A stretch of 64,000 nucleotides of DNA from Stappia albiluteola (GCF_014050225.1 NZ_JACFXV010000006.1:1-64000), one strand, 5' to 3'; positions 1 through 9,349 are shown, counted from the stretch's first letter. Notes: generated by a model not told the origin, from the sequence alone. Numbers and translations: made by a program.

Positions 1-449
1 GCCCCCGCAACCACTTTCATTATAACTCCATAGAATGCAAGATATAACAATCACTTAGATCGGCGAAGTTGGCATTCGCCATTTTAGGGTGGTCAGGCGA
101 GCTGAGAGGCTGGTTTGGCTAGCATCCAGAGGATCTGCGGCTCGCGACGCTTGTCTACTTCCATGTCCGACCACCTCCTTCTTCCACCATCTTGCAGAGC
201 AGGGGCTATTCCAGCGCTGGTGCATGAGCGCGGGTGCTTGGGCTAAAGGTAGCCGCATAACCTGCTGAGTGGGGAAAGTAAAGCGTAAGCGACAGACGCT
301 TGTTTCTTCAAGTCTACTGCGAGCAACGGCTGACGTCCAACGAGATCCTGACCAATGCAGAGGTAGCCAGGATCGAATTGCATTGCATCGCTCTTGCCGA
401 GCGGAATTAGAACGCTTTCATCGAAGCTCTAATATGCGTACTTTAAGCT
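1..449. other. Intergenic, no gene recognised
   Basis: Two short open frames occur here (minus 55-258 and plus 269-502), but neither has a recognisable domain, a convincing ribosome binding site or a hydrophobicity pattern of a real protein. I see no repeat or RNA gene. Confidence 0.4.
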
Positions 450-911
450 ATGGAAGATCTCCATCCCTTGGCCCCGAACCATCTGCCGGCCTTTGTCACT
501 GAGCCTGGGCGGACTGACGTGCTGTTCGTGGCGATGGGAGTGTTCGTGCTATTTTTCGTCGTCGGCATTGGCGTCTTTTATTTCAAGCTTCATGCACTAC
601 CCGAGCATATGGCGAAGCGCGGCCAGAAGATCCAGTTCGAGATTGTCTGCGTGCTCGCGCTGCTCGCAATGTTCACACATAATCACGCGTATTGGATTGC
701 AGCGCTCCTTCTTGCACTCGTTCCATTGCCGGATTTCACGACCCCGCTCACATCGATGGCACGCTCTCTCAGCCGGATCGCCAAGGGTTATTTCGAGGAC
801 GAGCCGCCAATATTTCGCGGGCCAGAATTGCGCGACCGGTCGAGTATAAAACCGGCACCGACTGATGAGGCGACGGAAACGCCGTCTGCCAAGGTCCAAG
901 ATGCGGATTGA
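450..911 (+). CDS. Hypothetical two-helix membrane protein
   Basis: 153 residues. After a polar N-terminus, a hydrophobic segment at about residues 24-45 and another at about 66-92 predict two membrane helices. The C-terminal 55 residues are charged and Pro/Glu-rich, presumably cytoplasmic. I recognise no catalytic motif. A His pair (THNH) sits at the start of the second helix. The gene stands alone, followed by 100 bp of spacer and the back of a broken transposase, so its original neighbours are probably gone. The open frame, length and membrane pattern support a real gene. Function unknown. Confidence 0.6.
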   Translation: MEDLHPLAPNHLPAFVTEPGRTDVLFVAMGVFVLFFVVGIGVFYFKLHALPEHMAKRGQKIQFEIVCVLALLAMFTHNHAYWIAALLLALVPLPDFTTPLTSMARSLSRIAKGYFEDEPPIFRGPELRDRSSIKPAPTDEATETPSAKVQDAD

Positions 912-1011
912 CCCGACGGGGTGGATGGCTTCCGCTCCAGGCATCGCAATGTGCCAAAGTGTGACTGTCGAAAGTTACATGAGGGTGGGCGGTCCATAGG
1001 GAAGATTAGCA

Positions 1012-2445
1012 CTACTTTGGCAGATTTTTTGGCTGAGAGGGTTCTGCGGCAGTGGGGGCGGCTGCGCGAGCGCGGTGAGGATGGCTTGCCTGACGGCGGG
1101 TAGGCTCGGTTGGGGCGGCGGGCCGAGGATTCTTTTTTCCCCCTGCCGCTTGTTTGAGGCGGCGAGATTGCAGGAAGGCATAGGCGATCATCGTCATCAG
1201 CGCGTGTCGGTGCAGGCCTGTCCATGAGCGTCCCTCGAAGTGGTCGAGGCCAAGTTCCTCCTTGAGCTGCTGATGCGCCTGTTCGCAGATCCAGCGCGCC
1301 TTGATGGCGCCTGCGATCTGCTTGAGCGGGGTGTCGGCGGGCAAGTTGGAGAGGTAGTATTTGCGCTCGCCGGTCGAGCGGTGCTCTCCGATCACCCAGA
1401 CCTCCTCGCCGGGCAAATGCTGGGCGCCCATGTCGCGGATGCGCTGGGGCGGGCCATCAGCAACCCGAGCACGGACAGCGGCGAAGCGCGCCGAGAGGCG
1501 GCCTTTGGTGCCACGCCGCTAGATCACGATGAGATTGGATCGGCGCGATCCAATCTCATAAAACGTGATCGATCCTATATATTTAGAGCGGAATTTTAGG
1601 CGAAAACCGCTCACACTTTTCGCCATCCCGCTCTAGCTGACCGTCCGCCATGTTGCCGCCTCCAGCATCGCCTGCGCGGTGATCGACGTCACGTCGGGGA
1701 TATGCCGCCGGCGCGGGCGGCCGCGTCCGGCAACGGGGAGGATCATCGCCACGTCGGCGGGATAAACCTTCTGCTTGAACGGGATGCCGACGGCCCAGGT
1801 GAGGCCGCGCGCAGTCAGTGCTTGCCGGAAGGGGGCGCTCAAGCCATATCCGGCATCGGCAAGCACGCAGCCAAAGCGTAAGCCGGCTGAGCGAGCCCGG
1901 TCGATCTCGGCCAGGGCGATCTCGGGCTTGGTCCTGAAGGCGCGATGGTCCTCGGGCACACCGGCACGATCGAGCCGGGCGGCATCGCAAGTCCAGCTCT
2001 CGGGCAGAAACAGCCGCAGCCCCACCATGACCGGCACTTCGCCACAGGCCAGCGTCAGCGACACCAGCGTCTGGCAGTTGGCGTTCTTGCCGGGCGCCGA
2101 GGCATATTGCGGCGCCACACCGACCGAGTGGCGCCCCTTCTTGGGCAGCGCGGTGTCGTCCACGATCAGCCACGCATCGTTCCCGCCAACCTGTCTGTCG
2201 GCCTCCGCGAGCAGCACCTTCTCCAGCGGCGCAGCATCCCGCACGCCGCTCGCGATGAAGTGGTGCAACTGGTCATAGCCGACGCCTGCGGCGCGCGCCG
2301 CCATCGGTTGGACACTCTTGCGATCCCCAACGCCAATCAACCCTGCAATATAGGCCGGACACATCCGCGCACGCGTCTTGTGCCGCAGTGCCACAACAAA
2401 CGGCTCGAGCCAGCGCTCCAGATCGACTTGCCAGTCCCTGTTCAT
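1012..2445 (-). pseudogene. IS701-like DDE transposase, interrupted
   Basis: Two minus-strand frames together make one transposase. The N-terminal part (about 1633-2445) opens with MNRDWQVDLERWLEPFV, carries the CPAYIAGLIG and DRKSVQPMA blocks of the IS701 family, and has the first catalytic Asp region in WLIVDDTALPKKG and a second in CVLADAGYG. The C-terminal part (about 1012-1518) has the family end with WICEQAHQQLKEELGLDHFEGRSW, including the catalytic Glu region. They are separated by a palindromic repeat (1519-1636) that puts a TAG stop after WRTVS. I prefer the start at 2445 over 2475 because family members begin at that motif. I could not define terminal inverted repeats. Not functional as it stands. 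Confidence 0.85.
1519..1636. repeat. RIME-like palindromic element inserted in transposase
   Basis: The element is flanked by CTAG at 1519-1522 and 1633-1636. It contains a long inverted repeat (arms about 1522-1542 and 1546-1570, with a 4-nt bulge), then an AT-rich segment and a second inverted motif in which GAGCGG...CCGCTC and GAGCGGGATGGCGAAAAG-type sequences face each other. Such mosaic palindromes are typical of rhizobial intergenic repeats (RIME). Removing about 114 bp, including one CTAG copy, rejoins the transposase reading frame almost exactly, apart from a TAG where a TGG (Trp) codon is expected. So this is an insertion with CTAG at both borders. Confidence 0.7.
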
Positions 2446-2786
2446 GGCCGGCCCCTCCAACAGCCGACTTCTCATGAATCACCGAAAACGCCTCTTGGGA
2501 ATCGGGAGGGTTCTGTGAGGTCGCGCAGGGATGCACTGGCGACCGAACGCCGTGCGCGACCTCATCGAAGCCGGATTGAACTGGCCCGCTGACGCTGGCA
2601 CGGCGCTATGGATTTAGTGCTGCGGCGTTTGATCGTGGTGCGCCGGTATTGATGGCGCATGCCGCTGCGGCAAGGGCGATGCCGCGCTGCGGCGGCGTCC
2701 GGCGCTGGTGTTGCGGGGCCACCGCGGTCTTGAGCGCGGCTTTGGCAGAGCCAAAACCGGAGCGGGATCACATAGGGAACACAGGC

Positions 2787-2820
2787 CCCTGTCGCACCGA
2801 CTTGGGCCGGTGCGACAGGG
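2787..2820. other. Perfect 13-bp hairpin, possible IS91 oriIS end
   Basis: Left arm 2787-2799, an 8-nt loop 2800-2807 and right arm 2808-2820 form a perfect GC-rich stem. It lies just beyond the 3' end of the IS91-family transposase remnant on the minus strand. GAAC (GTTC on the minus strand) is found at 2777-2780, a few bases outside the stem. IS91-family elements carry a hairpin in the replication-origin end downstream of tnpA and insert next to a GTTC/CTTG tetranucleotide, so this may be the preserved terminus. There is no T-run, which makes a simple terminator less likely. Confidence 0.5.
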
Positions 2821-2852
2821 CTGTCGGGACCAATGGGCGCGGCGGCGTGCAC

Positions 2853-3226
2853 TCATGACGTGCCGGGCCATGGTCGCGCCGGCGGCAGCCTGGCGGTGAT
2901 GCGCAGGATGCCGCCGCAGCAGGGACAAACGGTCGGATCGAAGGGGGCGCGCTGACAACTTTCCGCGCGGCGGCGTTGCGGCGGGGCATCGGCCAGCAAT
3001 CGCCTGATGACGGCGAGCCGGGCGCGGCGGATGCCGTTGGCGAGGAAGCCGTAATGGCGGATGCGGTGGAAGCCATCGGGCAGGCAGTGGAGCAGGAAGC
3101 GGCGGATGAACTCGTGCGGTGCCAGCGTCATGGAGCGCGGTGCGTTGCCGTAACGGTAGTCGCGCCAGCGGAAGGTCACGCCGGTGTCGTCGGCGCTGAC
3201 GAGGCGGCTGTCCGCGCCTTCCAGAT
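2853..3226 (-). pseudogene. IS91-family transposase, C-terminal fragment
   Basis: The last ~125 residues of a longer minus-strand open frame match the end of IS91 (Y2/HUH) transposases. Recognisable are TFRWRDYRYGN, LAPHEFIRRFLLHCLP and the RIRHYGFLANG block, then a Cys-rich tail (CPCCGG), typical of the family's C-terminus. The catalytic HUH and double-Tyr region is missing: homology stops at about 3226, where the sequence switches to an integrase fragment reading the other way. It is therefore a remnant and cannot transpose by itself. Confidence 0.8.
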
Positions 3227-3700
3227 GCATTTGATCTCGACCGGCATCTCGTGGCCGGCGCTGAACCAGATTGTGTGCGCCCTGCGGTTCTTCTACGGCG
3301 TGATGCTCGGGGAGGCGATGATGCCTGAGCGGATCCCCTACGCGCGGGAGCCCCGCAAGCTTCCGGTGGTGTTGAGCGCCGACGAAGTCGTCCCCTTCCT
3401 TAAGGCGGTGCCCAGTCTCAAGAGCCGTGCCGCACTGACCACCGTCTGCGCAGCGGGGCTCAGGACCTCGGATGTGGTCAGCCTGCGCATCGAGCACATT
3501 GACAGCGACCGCGGCATATTTGCGGTGCGCGGCGGCAAAGGCGGCAAGGACCGTGACGTAATGCTGTCGCCGCAACTGCTGGGCATTCTGCGAACCTATT
3601 GGCGTCTCGCCCGACCGCCGCGCTATCTCTTTCCGGGTCGCGACGATGACCATTCCTTCTCGCCGACTGTGCTACATGCTGCGTGCTGCTCGGCGGCAAA
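3219..3700 (+). pseudogene. Tyrosine recombinase (IS91-associated) fragment
   Basis: This is the internal part of a phage-type integrase of the sort found beside IS91 transposases. The core-binding helix block (NQIVCALRFFYGVML) is followed by the catalytic domain start with the first catalytic Arg in AGLRTSDVVSLR and the Lys region in RGGKGGKDRDV. The conserved HxxR box and the nucleophilic Tyr are absent because homology ends near 3700, and the N-terminal part is also lost at the junction near 3219. In intact elements integrase and transposase point the same way; here they are back to back, which shows a deletion or inversion. Confidence 0.8.
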
Positions 3701-3935
3701 GGTGGCCCCAAAGCGAGTTGAAGAAGATCAAGGCGACGCTCACCGCAATCGCCCAGACGCCATAGAGGAGGCCGATTGCGGCCAGCGACATACAGATGCC
3801 GTTGAACACAAAGGCGAGCGCGACTTTCTGCATTACTTTGCGATAGGCGTGCCGGCTGAGCTCGCAGGCGATTGTCACTGCGCTCAGCCGGTATCAGAGG
3901 ATGATGATGTCGGCCGAATCAATGGCTATGTCGGC
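3672..3935 (-). pseudogene. Heavy-metal P-type ATPase, C-terminal fragment
   Basis: The minus strand encodes the last helices of a P1B ATPase: RKVMQKVALAFVFNGI, then GLLYGVWAIAVSVALIFFNSLWG, which is the normal end of such pumps. Upstream in another register the sequence continues as IDSADIIIL and LSAVTIACELSRHAYRK, the segment just before the last helices, but a frame change and stop separate them. No P-domain (DKTGT) remains. This was probably a Cd/Zn/Cu pump, now a scrap; its neighbour is a MerR fragment, so a small metal-resistance locus once stood here. Confidence 0.65.
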
Positions 3936-4169
3936 ACGTTTTCGCCCGGCAGGACGCCGGCACGACGCGCACGGCCTCCGGTCGGACGGTGTCGGCCAGA
4001 ATCGTCTGGTCGCTGACCTTAGCCCGGCCCCCTTGCCCGGATTTGCGTCGCATTACTCGGCTTCCGGTGGCGCGACGTCCCGCTCGAAGCGTCCCTCACC
4101 AATGTCGGTGACGCGCATGAACTGCGTGCCAGTCCTGCCGCCACACCAGCGTCTCAACCAGGTTGTCGC

Positions 4170-4318
4170 ACTATAGTCTTACGATCATAGTGACGGCAGC
4201 CGCCGTCACGGACCCTGGGCGGCTGCGCTGTCAGCCCGTCCCGCTCGCAAAAGCGAATGGTCTCCACGTCAACACTTACCTTTTCGGCGGCGCGGGCAAT
4301 GGTCGTTAGATTTGCCTT
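4170..4318 (-). pseudogene. MerR-family regulator N-terminal fragment
   Basis: Reading the minus strand from about 4315 gives TTIARAAEKVSVDVETIRF, then CERDGL and RDGGCRHYDRKTI, and a stop at about 4170. This is the winged-helix DNA-binding start of a MerR-type activator (compare the usual VNVETIRFYER and GYRHYD blocks). The conserved Tyr of IRFYER is Cys here, and the dimerisation helix and metal-binding Cys residues are gone. It probably controlled the neighbouring metal ATPase remnant. Confidence 0.6.
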
Positions 4319-4512
4319 GGCCTCTCATCTTCCAGAGAAATTTAAACTTCGTAAATATAGTATGGAGTCAACAAGTGAGAATGCCAGCCGAGGCAATCCG
4401 ACCAAATTTCCCCAAGGTCAATCGCCGTGTCGTTCCATGCAATTGCGCCTTACGACTCCACGCCGGCCAAGCCCAGTGCTATTCTTGCCAGACAGAGAAT
4501 GCAGGGAGGATG

Positions 4513-4884
4513 GCTATGCACGCGCATTCCCTGATGGCTATAGCGCTAATTGCAACAAGCGCAAATGCTGCGGAACCGATAATCTTCCACACGTCCCACT
4601 TTCCGGACCTGACCATCGTTGATCTCAGCCTACTCACCCGCGAGCTTTCCACCGTCGCCGGGTACGATATCGATGTCACCATAGGACTCACGGAGGTGGG
4701 CAGCGATGGTGCACCAAGCTACCGCGATCGCGGCAGGCATCATGCAAGCGTGCGATGCGGAACTCCCGCACGCATATTGGTCGGCGGTACCGACTACGCT
4801 ATCCATCTGGCGTCGTCATGGCATGATGCCAACGATTGGAAGCGAGATCTCTGGCGAGCGGTGTGCACGGCGCCGACCTCCTGA
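4513..4884 (+). CDS. Possible small secreted protein, doubtful
   Basis: From an internal ATG at 4513 the frame gives a signal-peptide-like start (MAMHAHSLMAIALIATSANA) and a further 100 residues. The first 60 residues look protein-like, the rest (Arg/His-rich) looks like out-of-frame sequence, and better-looking segments appear in other frames downstream to 5100. I do not recognise a family. It may be the 5' part of a decayed gene. Confidence 0.25.
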   Translation, partial: AMHAHSLMAIALIATSANAAEPIIFHTSHFPDLTIVDLSLLTRELSTVAGYDIDVTIGLTEVGSDGAPSYRDRGRHHASVRCGTPARILVGGTDYAIHLASSWHDANDWKRDLWRAVCTAPTS

Positions 4885-5524
4885 AACTGCCCGTGCCGGA
4901 TGGTGCACTGGGAATTGCAAAAGGTCAGAAAATCCGGTTGGCCGTTGCAACGCTCGGACATCAGTCACGATATTGGCAATCGCGGCTTTGGGGACGGGCG
5001 CATGTCGCCGAACTTCCAATGGTGTTGGCGCACATCACGCGTGGCGAAGAGAAACAACGCGGCGCCGACATGATGCGCGACTCTCGGTCGGTCGCGTCCG
5101 GAGGGCGGATGGTGAGTCGTCGCTTCATTGTCGTTTCACTCCCCTGTCCGACAGTGATTACACCTCTCCGGCTCTCAGCAGCCGTAGCGAAGACACGCAC
5201 CAGTTCCTCGGCCAGATCCTAGCAGCTGCCAGCGGGCAGATACGTGCAATTAGCCCGGTCGACGCCAACCGCCTTGGCTGCTTGGGCGAAGCTGTGACCT
5301 TCTTCCTCTACGAAGTGGAAGACCTCCCGCGCAAGCTCCACATCGAGATGGCCGAGCCGCCTAGCGCAATCACCGCTCAGGCGGTACAAGAGGCCTGTGA
5401 TTGCGAGTCCGGCGGCGGTTGGCTTCGGCAGTCTTGGGTGCGTGAGTGGGCTCCCAGACTGGCGTGTGGTGCAGCGTTCAGGGAAAGGACAATGTCCGAC
5501 GCACGACATTGCAGCGCGCCGCGC
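4885..5524. other. Gene-poor stretch between remnant and sigma factor
   Basis: Several overlapping frames are open on both strands, but none shows a domain I can name. The minus frame 5219-5509 lies directly downstream of the sigma factor gene and has a plausible helical end, but no clear start or family. It could be a decayed partner gene. Confidence 0.3.
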
Positions 5525-6148
5525 TCAGACGGCGGCGGGCCGGCAATGGCTGCCGTCTCTGGCGTTCTCACAGCCTACGGACTGGCAGGAGCAATCAGCG
5601 AAATCATCGCGGCAGCAGGGGCCGCAATGTTCGAGCAACGCCTCGCGCAGGGCGGCCCGAGCACGATGCAGCCGCACCGCGAGGGCGCCGCTGGTCAAAC
5701 CCAGTTCCGCGGCCAGCGCGCTGCGGTTGGCCTCCCCGAAATCCACCTGGCGCAGAAGATCGGCTTCCGAGGGGCGCAATCTGGATATCAATCCGATAAC
5801 GCATCGACAGAATTCGCTCATCTGCTCGGATTCCTCGGCCCCGGGCCCAGGCTCACGCGTTAGGGCGTCGACCAGCCTGCCGCGTCGCGCTGACTTGCGG
5901 CGATGATCCGTCAACGTCGAGCGAAGGATTGCAAAGAGCCAGGCGTCCATCCGTTCGACCCGACGCAACTGGCCTTTGCGCGCCAGAACCCGGATGCAAA
6001 AATCCTGTAGGACATCCTCAGCGTCGGCACGGTCCCTGAGCCGTCGCATCAGGAAAGCCAGAAAAGCCTCGCGCCCTCGGGTGAGCGCCGCCTCGAGCGA
6101 AGGCCCAACGTTGCGGGTGCCGTCTGCGTCGGTCCTGTCGATCTTCAT
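5525..6148 (-). CDS. ECF-type RNA polymerase sigma factor with Cys-rich tail
   Basis: 207 residues. Region 2 is at about residues 25-90 (FLMRRLRDRADAEDVLQDFC, then RMDAWLFAILRSTLTDHRR) and region 4 at about 115-170 (LRQVDFGEANRSALAAELG, ALAVRLHRARAAL), the usual layout of group 4 sigma factors that direct RNA polymerase to stress promoters. After region 4 comes a tail with HCGPCC, DCSC and a further Cys. Cys-rich C-terminal tails are known in metal-sensing ECF factors of the CorE type, and the surrounding metal genes fit such a role. No anti-sigma gene is visible nearby, which again suits a self-sensing factor. The target promoters are unknown. Confidence 0.85.
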   Translation of the reverse strand: MKIDRTDADGTRNVGPSLEAALTRGREAFLAFLMRRLRDRADAEDVLQDFCIRVLARKGQLRRVERMDAWLFAILRSTLTDHRRKSARRGRLVDALTREPGPGAEESEQMSEFCRCVIGLISRLRPSEADLLRQVDFGEANRSALAAELGLTSGALAVRLHRARAALREALLEHCGPCCRDDFADCSCQSVGCENARDGSHCRPAAV

Positions 6149-6875
6149 CGGGCCCTATCCGATCTTGGCAGGTGGAAGAATGTAGCGTCGCTGGGTTGCA
6201 GGTTATTCGCCTTGATCTGGATCAACCAGTCGTAATTGTCCGTAAGCCCTGTAACCACTTGGCCAGCCCACCAACTCCTTTGAAAAAGAAGGTGCCTACC
6301 CTGCGCACTATCGCGTTGGGCGTCGCGTCACGTCTGTCCTGCTGGCGGCGCTGGCCATTACCGACAACAACGTGCTGATCCGGGAGGCCGCGGAACCGGT
6401 CGGTCCGCTGATGGCGATGGCAACGCAGATACAGATCGATGGATTGCGGCTGGTCGTCGGCGGGCTGGGGTTCGAAGACCGCTGTGCTGTGGCCTTCACG
6501 CCGCAGTTCTTGGTCATCCCCGCCGAACTCGCCCGGATCATGTCGTCACTCGCCTACTTGTTGTGGACCGACATTGTGCGCACACCTGAACTTGGCGGAA
6601 ACACGTTCGCGTTCCTCGTGCCCGCGTACGATTTGGCGATGACGCTGCGTCTTCGGCGAAACACTCAACTGGTTCTCCTCGGGAATCGTCGTTGCCCTCG
6701 CGGGCATCGCCCTGATCACTTCCCGATTCACGGATACTGCATCGAGTGCGGGCACCGGGAGAAATCCACCCTGCCGATGCGTCTGCTGCCGGAGCAACGA
6801 ATTCGAACCTCAAGCGTCTTGCCAAAAGGCGCCGGAGCAAATGCCAGTATCGGCGATGCCATAGGAGCACATACC
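6149..6875. other. Stretch without a convincing gene
   Basis: The plus frame starting at 6372 is open through this region into the DUF5676-like sequence, but its first ~170 residues are not recognisable and have no clear ribosome binding site. I take them as read-through of non-coding or decayed sequence. Confidence 0.35.
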
Positions 6876-7157
6876 ATGGCAGTTAGGACAGAAATGCGGC
6901 GCATCGCGCTCATTCCCATTCAGGCGCTCGGCTGGAGCTTCGGGATGTTTTTCGCGATAACCTACACGACGGGTATGCTCGTCGAATTCGTTTTCCAGGG
7001 CCTGATGATAACGAGTTCCTGGGCGCTGCTCTTGCCCCAGATTAAAGGGATTAGCCTTGCATGCTATGCGCAATGCGTCATTGAGACGCTGATTTACGGC
7101 TAGTTCGTGATGCTAATCTTTGGTCCCTTATTCAATCTTTTGCTGAAAGGAAACTGA
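6876..7157 (+). pseudogene. DUF5676-like membrane protein with premature stop
   Basis: From ATG 6876 the frame encodes a two-helix protein: LIPIQALGWSFGMFFAITY (first helix), then a second helix that ends in IETLIYG and an amber codon at 7101-7103. Reading on past the stop gives FVMLIFGPLFNLLLKGN and a TGA at 7155-7157. The intact relative at 13833-14195 has YGWYAALIFAPLYNW at this place, so a Trp codon (TGG) has become TAG. The last 17 residues would be lost. It lies directly upstream of the DUF3141 gene. Confidence 0.75.
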
Positions 7158-7158
7158 G

Positions 7159-8982
7159 ATGGCCTCGGCAAATCCGTCGCGCCAATCGAAAAGGCCAACT
7201 GCTTCGCGGCTGGCGGCAGATCAAGAAACATCGCCGCTGCCGGCACATCAGGTTTCGCAACCTGTACTGCCGGGCCCGACGGTCCAAGCCCCGACGAAAC
7301 CCTTTCTACTGGACCTCGTAGAGCGCACCGTGCTGTTCCTAGATGTGCTTCGTGAACGCGCCGACAACATGATCGCGCACGAACGTCAGGGCATGCCGCC
7401 GCTTCTGGATTTCAAATACGAAACCATCCTCGACGCTCGCCATTTCGAAACACCGGCTAACTACGCGCTCCTACGCATCACCGAAGTTGGCGACGACTGC
7501 TGGGACGATTGCGTCGATCCGGGCAAGGCGCCGGTGATCGTCGTTGATCCGCGCGCCGGCCACGGCCCCGGCATTGGCGGCTTCAAGCGCGACAGCGAAG
7601 TCGGCATGGCGCTGCATGAGGGCCACGCGGTTTATTTCGTGGTCTTCTTTCCCGAGCCGATGTCCGGCCAGACGCTGGCCGATGTCCACCATGCGCTGCG
7701 CCGCTTCGTGGCCGAGGTCGCCCGCCGCCATCCTAGCCTACCGCCGGTGCTTTATGGCAACTGTCAGGCGGGCTGGGCGGTGACGCTGCTCGCCGCCGAT
7801 TGCGTCGGACTCACTGGGCCGGTGGTGCTGAACGGCTCGCCGCTCAGTTACTGGGCCGGTGTGGCGGACGTTCATCCAATGCGGGTGATGGGTGCGCTAA
7901 CCGGCGGAGCTTGGGCTGCTCACATGGTGGCCGACCTCGGCGACGGGCGCTTTGATGGCGCGTGGCTGGCGCAGAACTTCGAGAACCTGCAGCCTGAAAA
8001 GGCAATCTGGGAAAAATATGCCAGCCTCTTCACTCACGTCGACACAGAGGCTGAGCGGTTTCTCGACTTCGAACGCTGGTGGAATGGTTTCTACACACTC
8101 AGCCGTGAAGAAATTCTTGAGATCACTGAGAACCTCTTCATCGGCAACCAACTTGAATCCGGCGAAATGCACATCTGCGAGGATTGCAGCGTTGATCTGC
8201 GGCGCATCCGCAATTCGATGGTGGTCTTCGCCTCGGTGGGCGATAATATTACCCCACCGGAACAGGCGCTGGGCTGGATCGCGCGACTTTACCCCGACAG
8301 CGCGGCGCTAAAGGAAGCGGGCAAGCGCATTGTCTATTTGATCAATCCCCATATCGGGCATCTCGGTATCTTCGTCTCTGCCTCGATAGCGCGGCTCGAA
8401 CACCGGGCGATCCTGGAAAGCCTGGACGAGATCGAGGCACTGGCACCGGGGCTCTACGAGATGAAGATCGACAACCCCTCTGGCGATCCCGACTGCCATA
8501 AGCCCGGTTTCGCGGTGCGCTTCGAGGCGCGCGAGGTCTCCGATCTGGGCATTAGCCCGGCAGGTTCGGAACTTCAGCGAGTGGCGCAATCCTCGCGCCT
8601 CGGCGATGCAACCTACGACCTTCTCTGGGGTCCCTGGATCAGGGCGCTTACGACGCCGGCGAGCGCGGCTGCATTGCGCTTGCTGCATCCAATGCGCTGG
8701 AGCCGCCTGATGTTCTCTGAACGCTACAATCCCTGGATGGGTGCGATTCGGGCGGTAGCCGAGGCCATCCGCCCGAACCGGGTGCCCCTACCCAACAGCG
8801 ACCCGAGACTGCGTGCCGAGCGCGCGCTCATTGAGACGACCAGTGCGGCTATAGGCGACTGGCGGCGGGCGCGCGATGCTGGGATGGCCCTGACCTTCCG
8901 CGCCCTCTACGGGAATGGCTTCGGCGTCATAGCACCAAAAGACAAGGAGCGAGTGATCATGTGGTGGCTTACTGAAAACTGA
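7159..8982 (+). CDS. DUF3141 family protein, PHA-synthase-like alpha/beta hydrolase
   Basis: 607 residues. The core has an alpha/beta-hydrolase layout related to polyhydroxyalkanoate synthases: KAPVIVVDPRAGHGPGIGGF (oxyanion strand), HAVYFVVFFPEPMSGQT, then YGNCQAGWAV with Cys in the nucleophile elbow (GNCQAG) at about residue 203, and late Asp/His candidates in VGDNITPP and NPHIGHLGIFV. DUF3141 proteins are usually longer, and the last ~40 residues look unlike the family, so the C-terminus may be truncated. Family members often stand beside phosphotransacetylase and acetate-kinase genes; a phosphotransacetylase fragment follows at about 10.6 kb, supporting a decayed version of that locus. 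Substrate unknown. Confidence 0.85.
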   Translation: MASANPSRQSKRPTASRLAADQETSPLPAHQVSQPVLPGPTVQAPTKPFLLDLVERTVLFLDVLRERADNMIAHERQGMPPLLDFKYETILDARHFETPANYALLRITEVGDDCWDDCVDPGKAPVIVVDPRAGHGPGIGGFKRDSEVGMALHEGHAVYFVVFFPEPMSGQTLADVHHALRRFVAEVARRHPSLPPVLYGNCQAGWAVTLLAADCVGLTGPVVLNGSPLSYWAGVADVHPMRVMGALTGGAWAAHMVADLGDGRFDGAWLAQNFENLQPEKAIWEKYASLFTHVDTEAERFLDFERWWNGFYTLSREEILEITENLFIGNQLESGEMHICEDCSVDLRRIRNSMVVFASVGDNITPPEQALGWIARLYPDSAALKEAGKRIVYLINPHIGHLGIFVSASIARLEHRAILESLDEIEALAPGLYEMKIDNPSGDPDCHKPGFAVRFEAREVSDLGISPAGSELQRVAQSSRLGDATYDLLWGPWIRALTTPASAAALRLLHPMRWSRLMFSERYNPWMGAIRAVAEAIRPNRVPLPNSDPRLRAERALIETTSAAIGDWRRARDAGMALTFRALYGNGFGVIAPKDKERVIMWWLTEN

Positions 8983-9349
8983 GTCTGAATCCTCCCAATC
9001 GGCGGGATGCTGGTGATGAATTTCTTCGGGAACGCAAGCTGCGGACATGGCGATCGTGGCCGCTAGTACCAGCCCGCGGACGAGGTTGAGGTACATAGCC
9101 TTCGCGACGACGCTTGAAACCGTCAGATCCATGCGCGACACCGGTCCGCGCTTCCTAAGAAGACGAACCGGGACAGCCGGAAGGAACTGTGACATGAAGA
9201 CCTTGATCGCCATTTAGCAAGCGGCGATATGCCTGCGGAGGTTCGCATTACCGTTGTCGGCATAGGGAAAATCGAGCGACTCGCGAAAGTGGGCCGCAGA
9301 GTTGGGCTCGCAAAGGCAAGAATGCTGCGGATTCGCTGAGGGTAGTATC
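8983..9349. other. Spacer with truncated DUF1269 leader
   Basis: No intact gene. At 9141-9213 the sequence CCGGTCCGCGCTTCC...AAGACGAAC, then GGAAGGAAC and ATGAAGACCTTGATCGCC ending at once in TAG, closely parallels 10165-10235 in front of the DUF1269 pseudogene. It is the leader and first codons of a second DUF1269-type gene cut off after about seven codons. Confidence 0.5.

Noticed and set aside
55-258. Minus-strand open frame of 67 codons
   Set aside because: No ribosome binding site, domain or recognisable composition.
2976-4016. Long plus-strand open frame of 346 codons read as one gene
   Set aside because: Only about 160 residues (3219-3700) match integrase; the start is antisense to the IS91 remnant and the end antisense to the ATPase fragment.
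4188-4207. GTGACGGC/GCCGTCAC hairpin as terminator
   Set aside because: It lies inside the MerR fragment coding sequence (RDGGCRHYD) and has no T-run.
4706-5863. Plus-strand open frame of 385 codons
   Set aside because: Its second half is the shadow of the sigma factor gene on the minus strand, and its first half has no recognisable domain.
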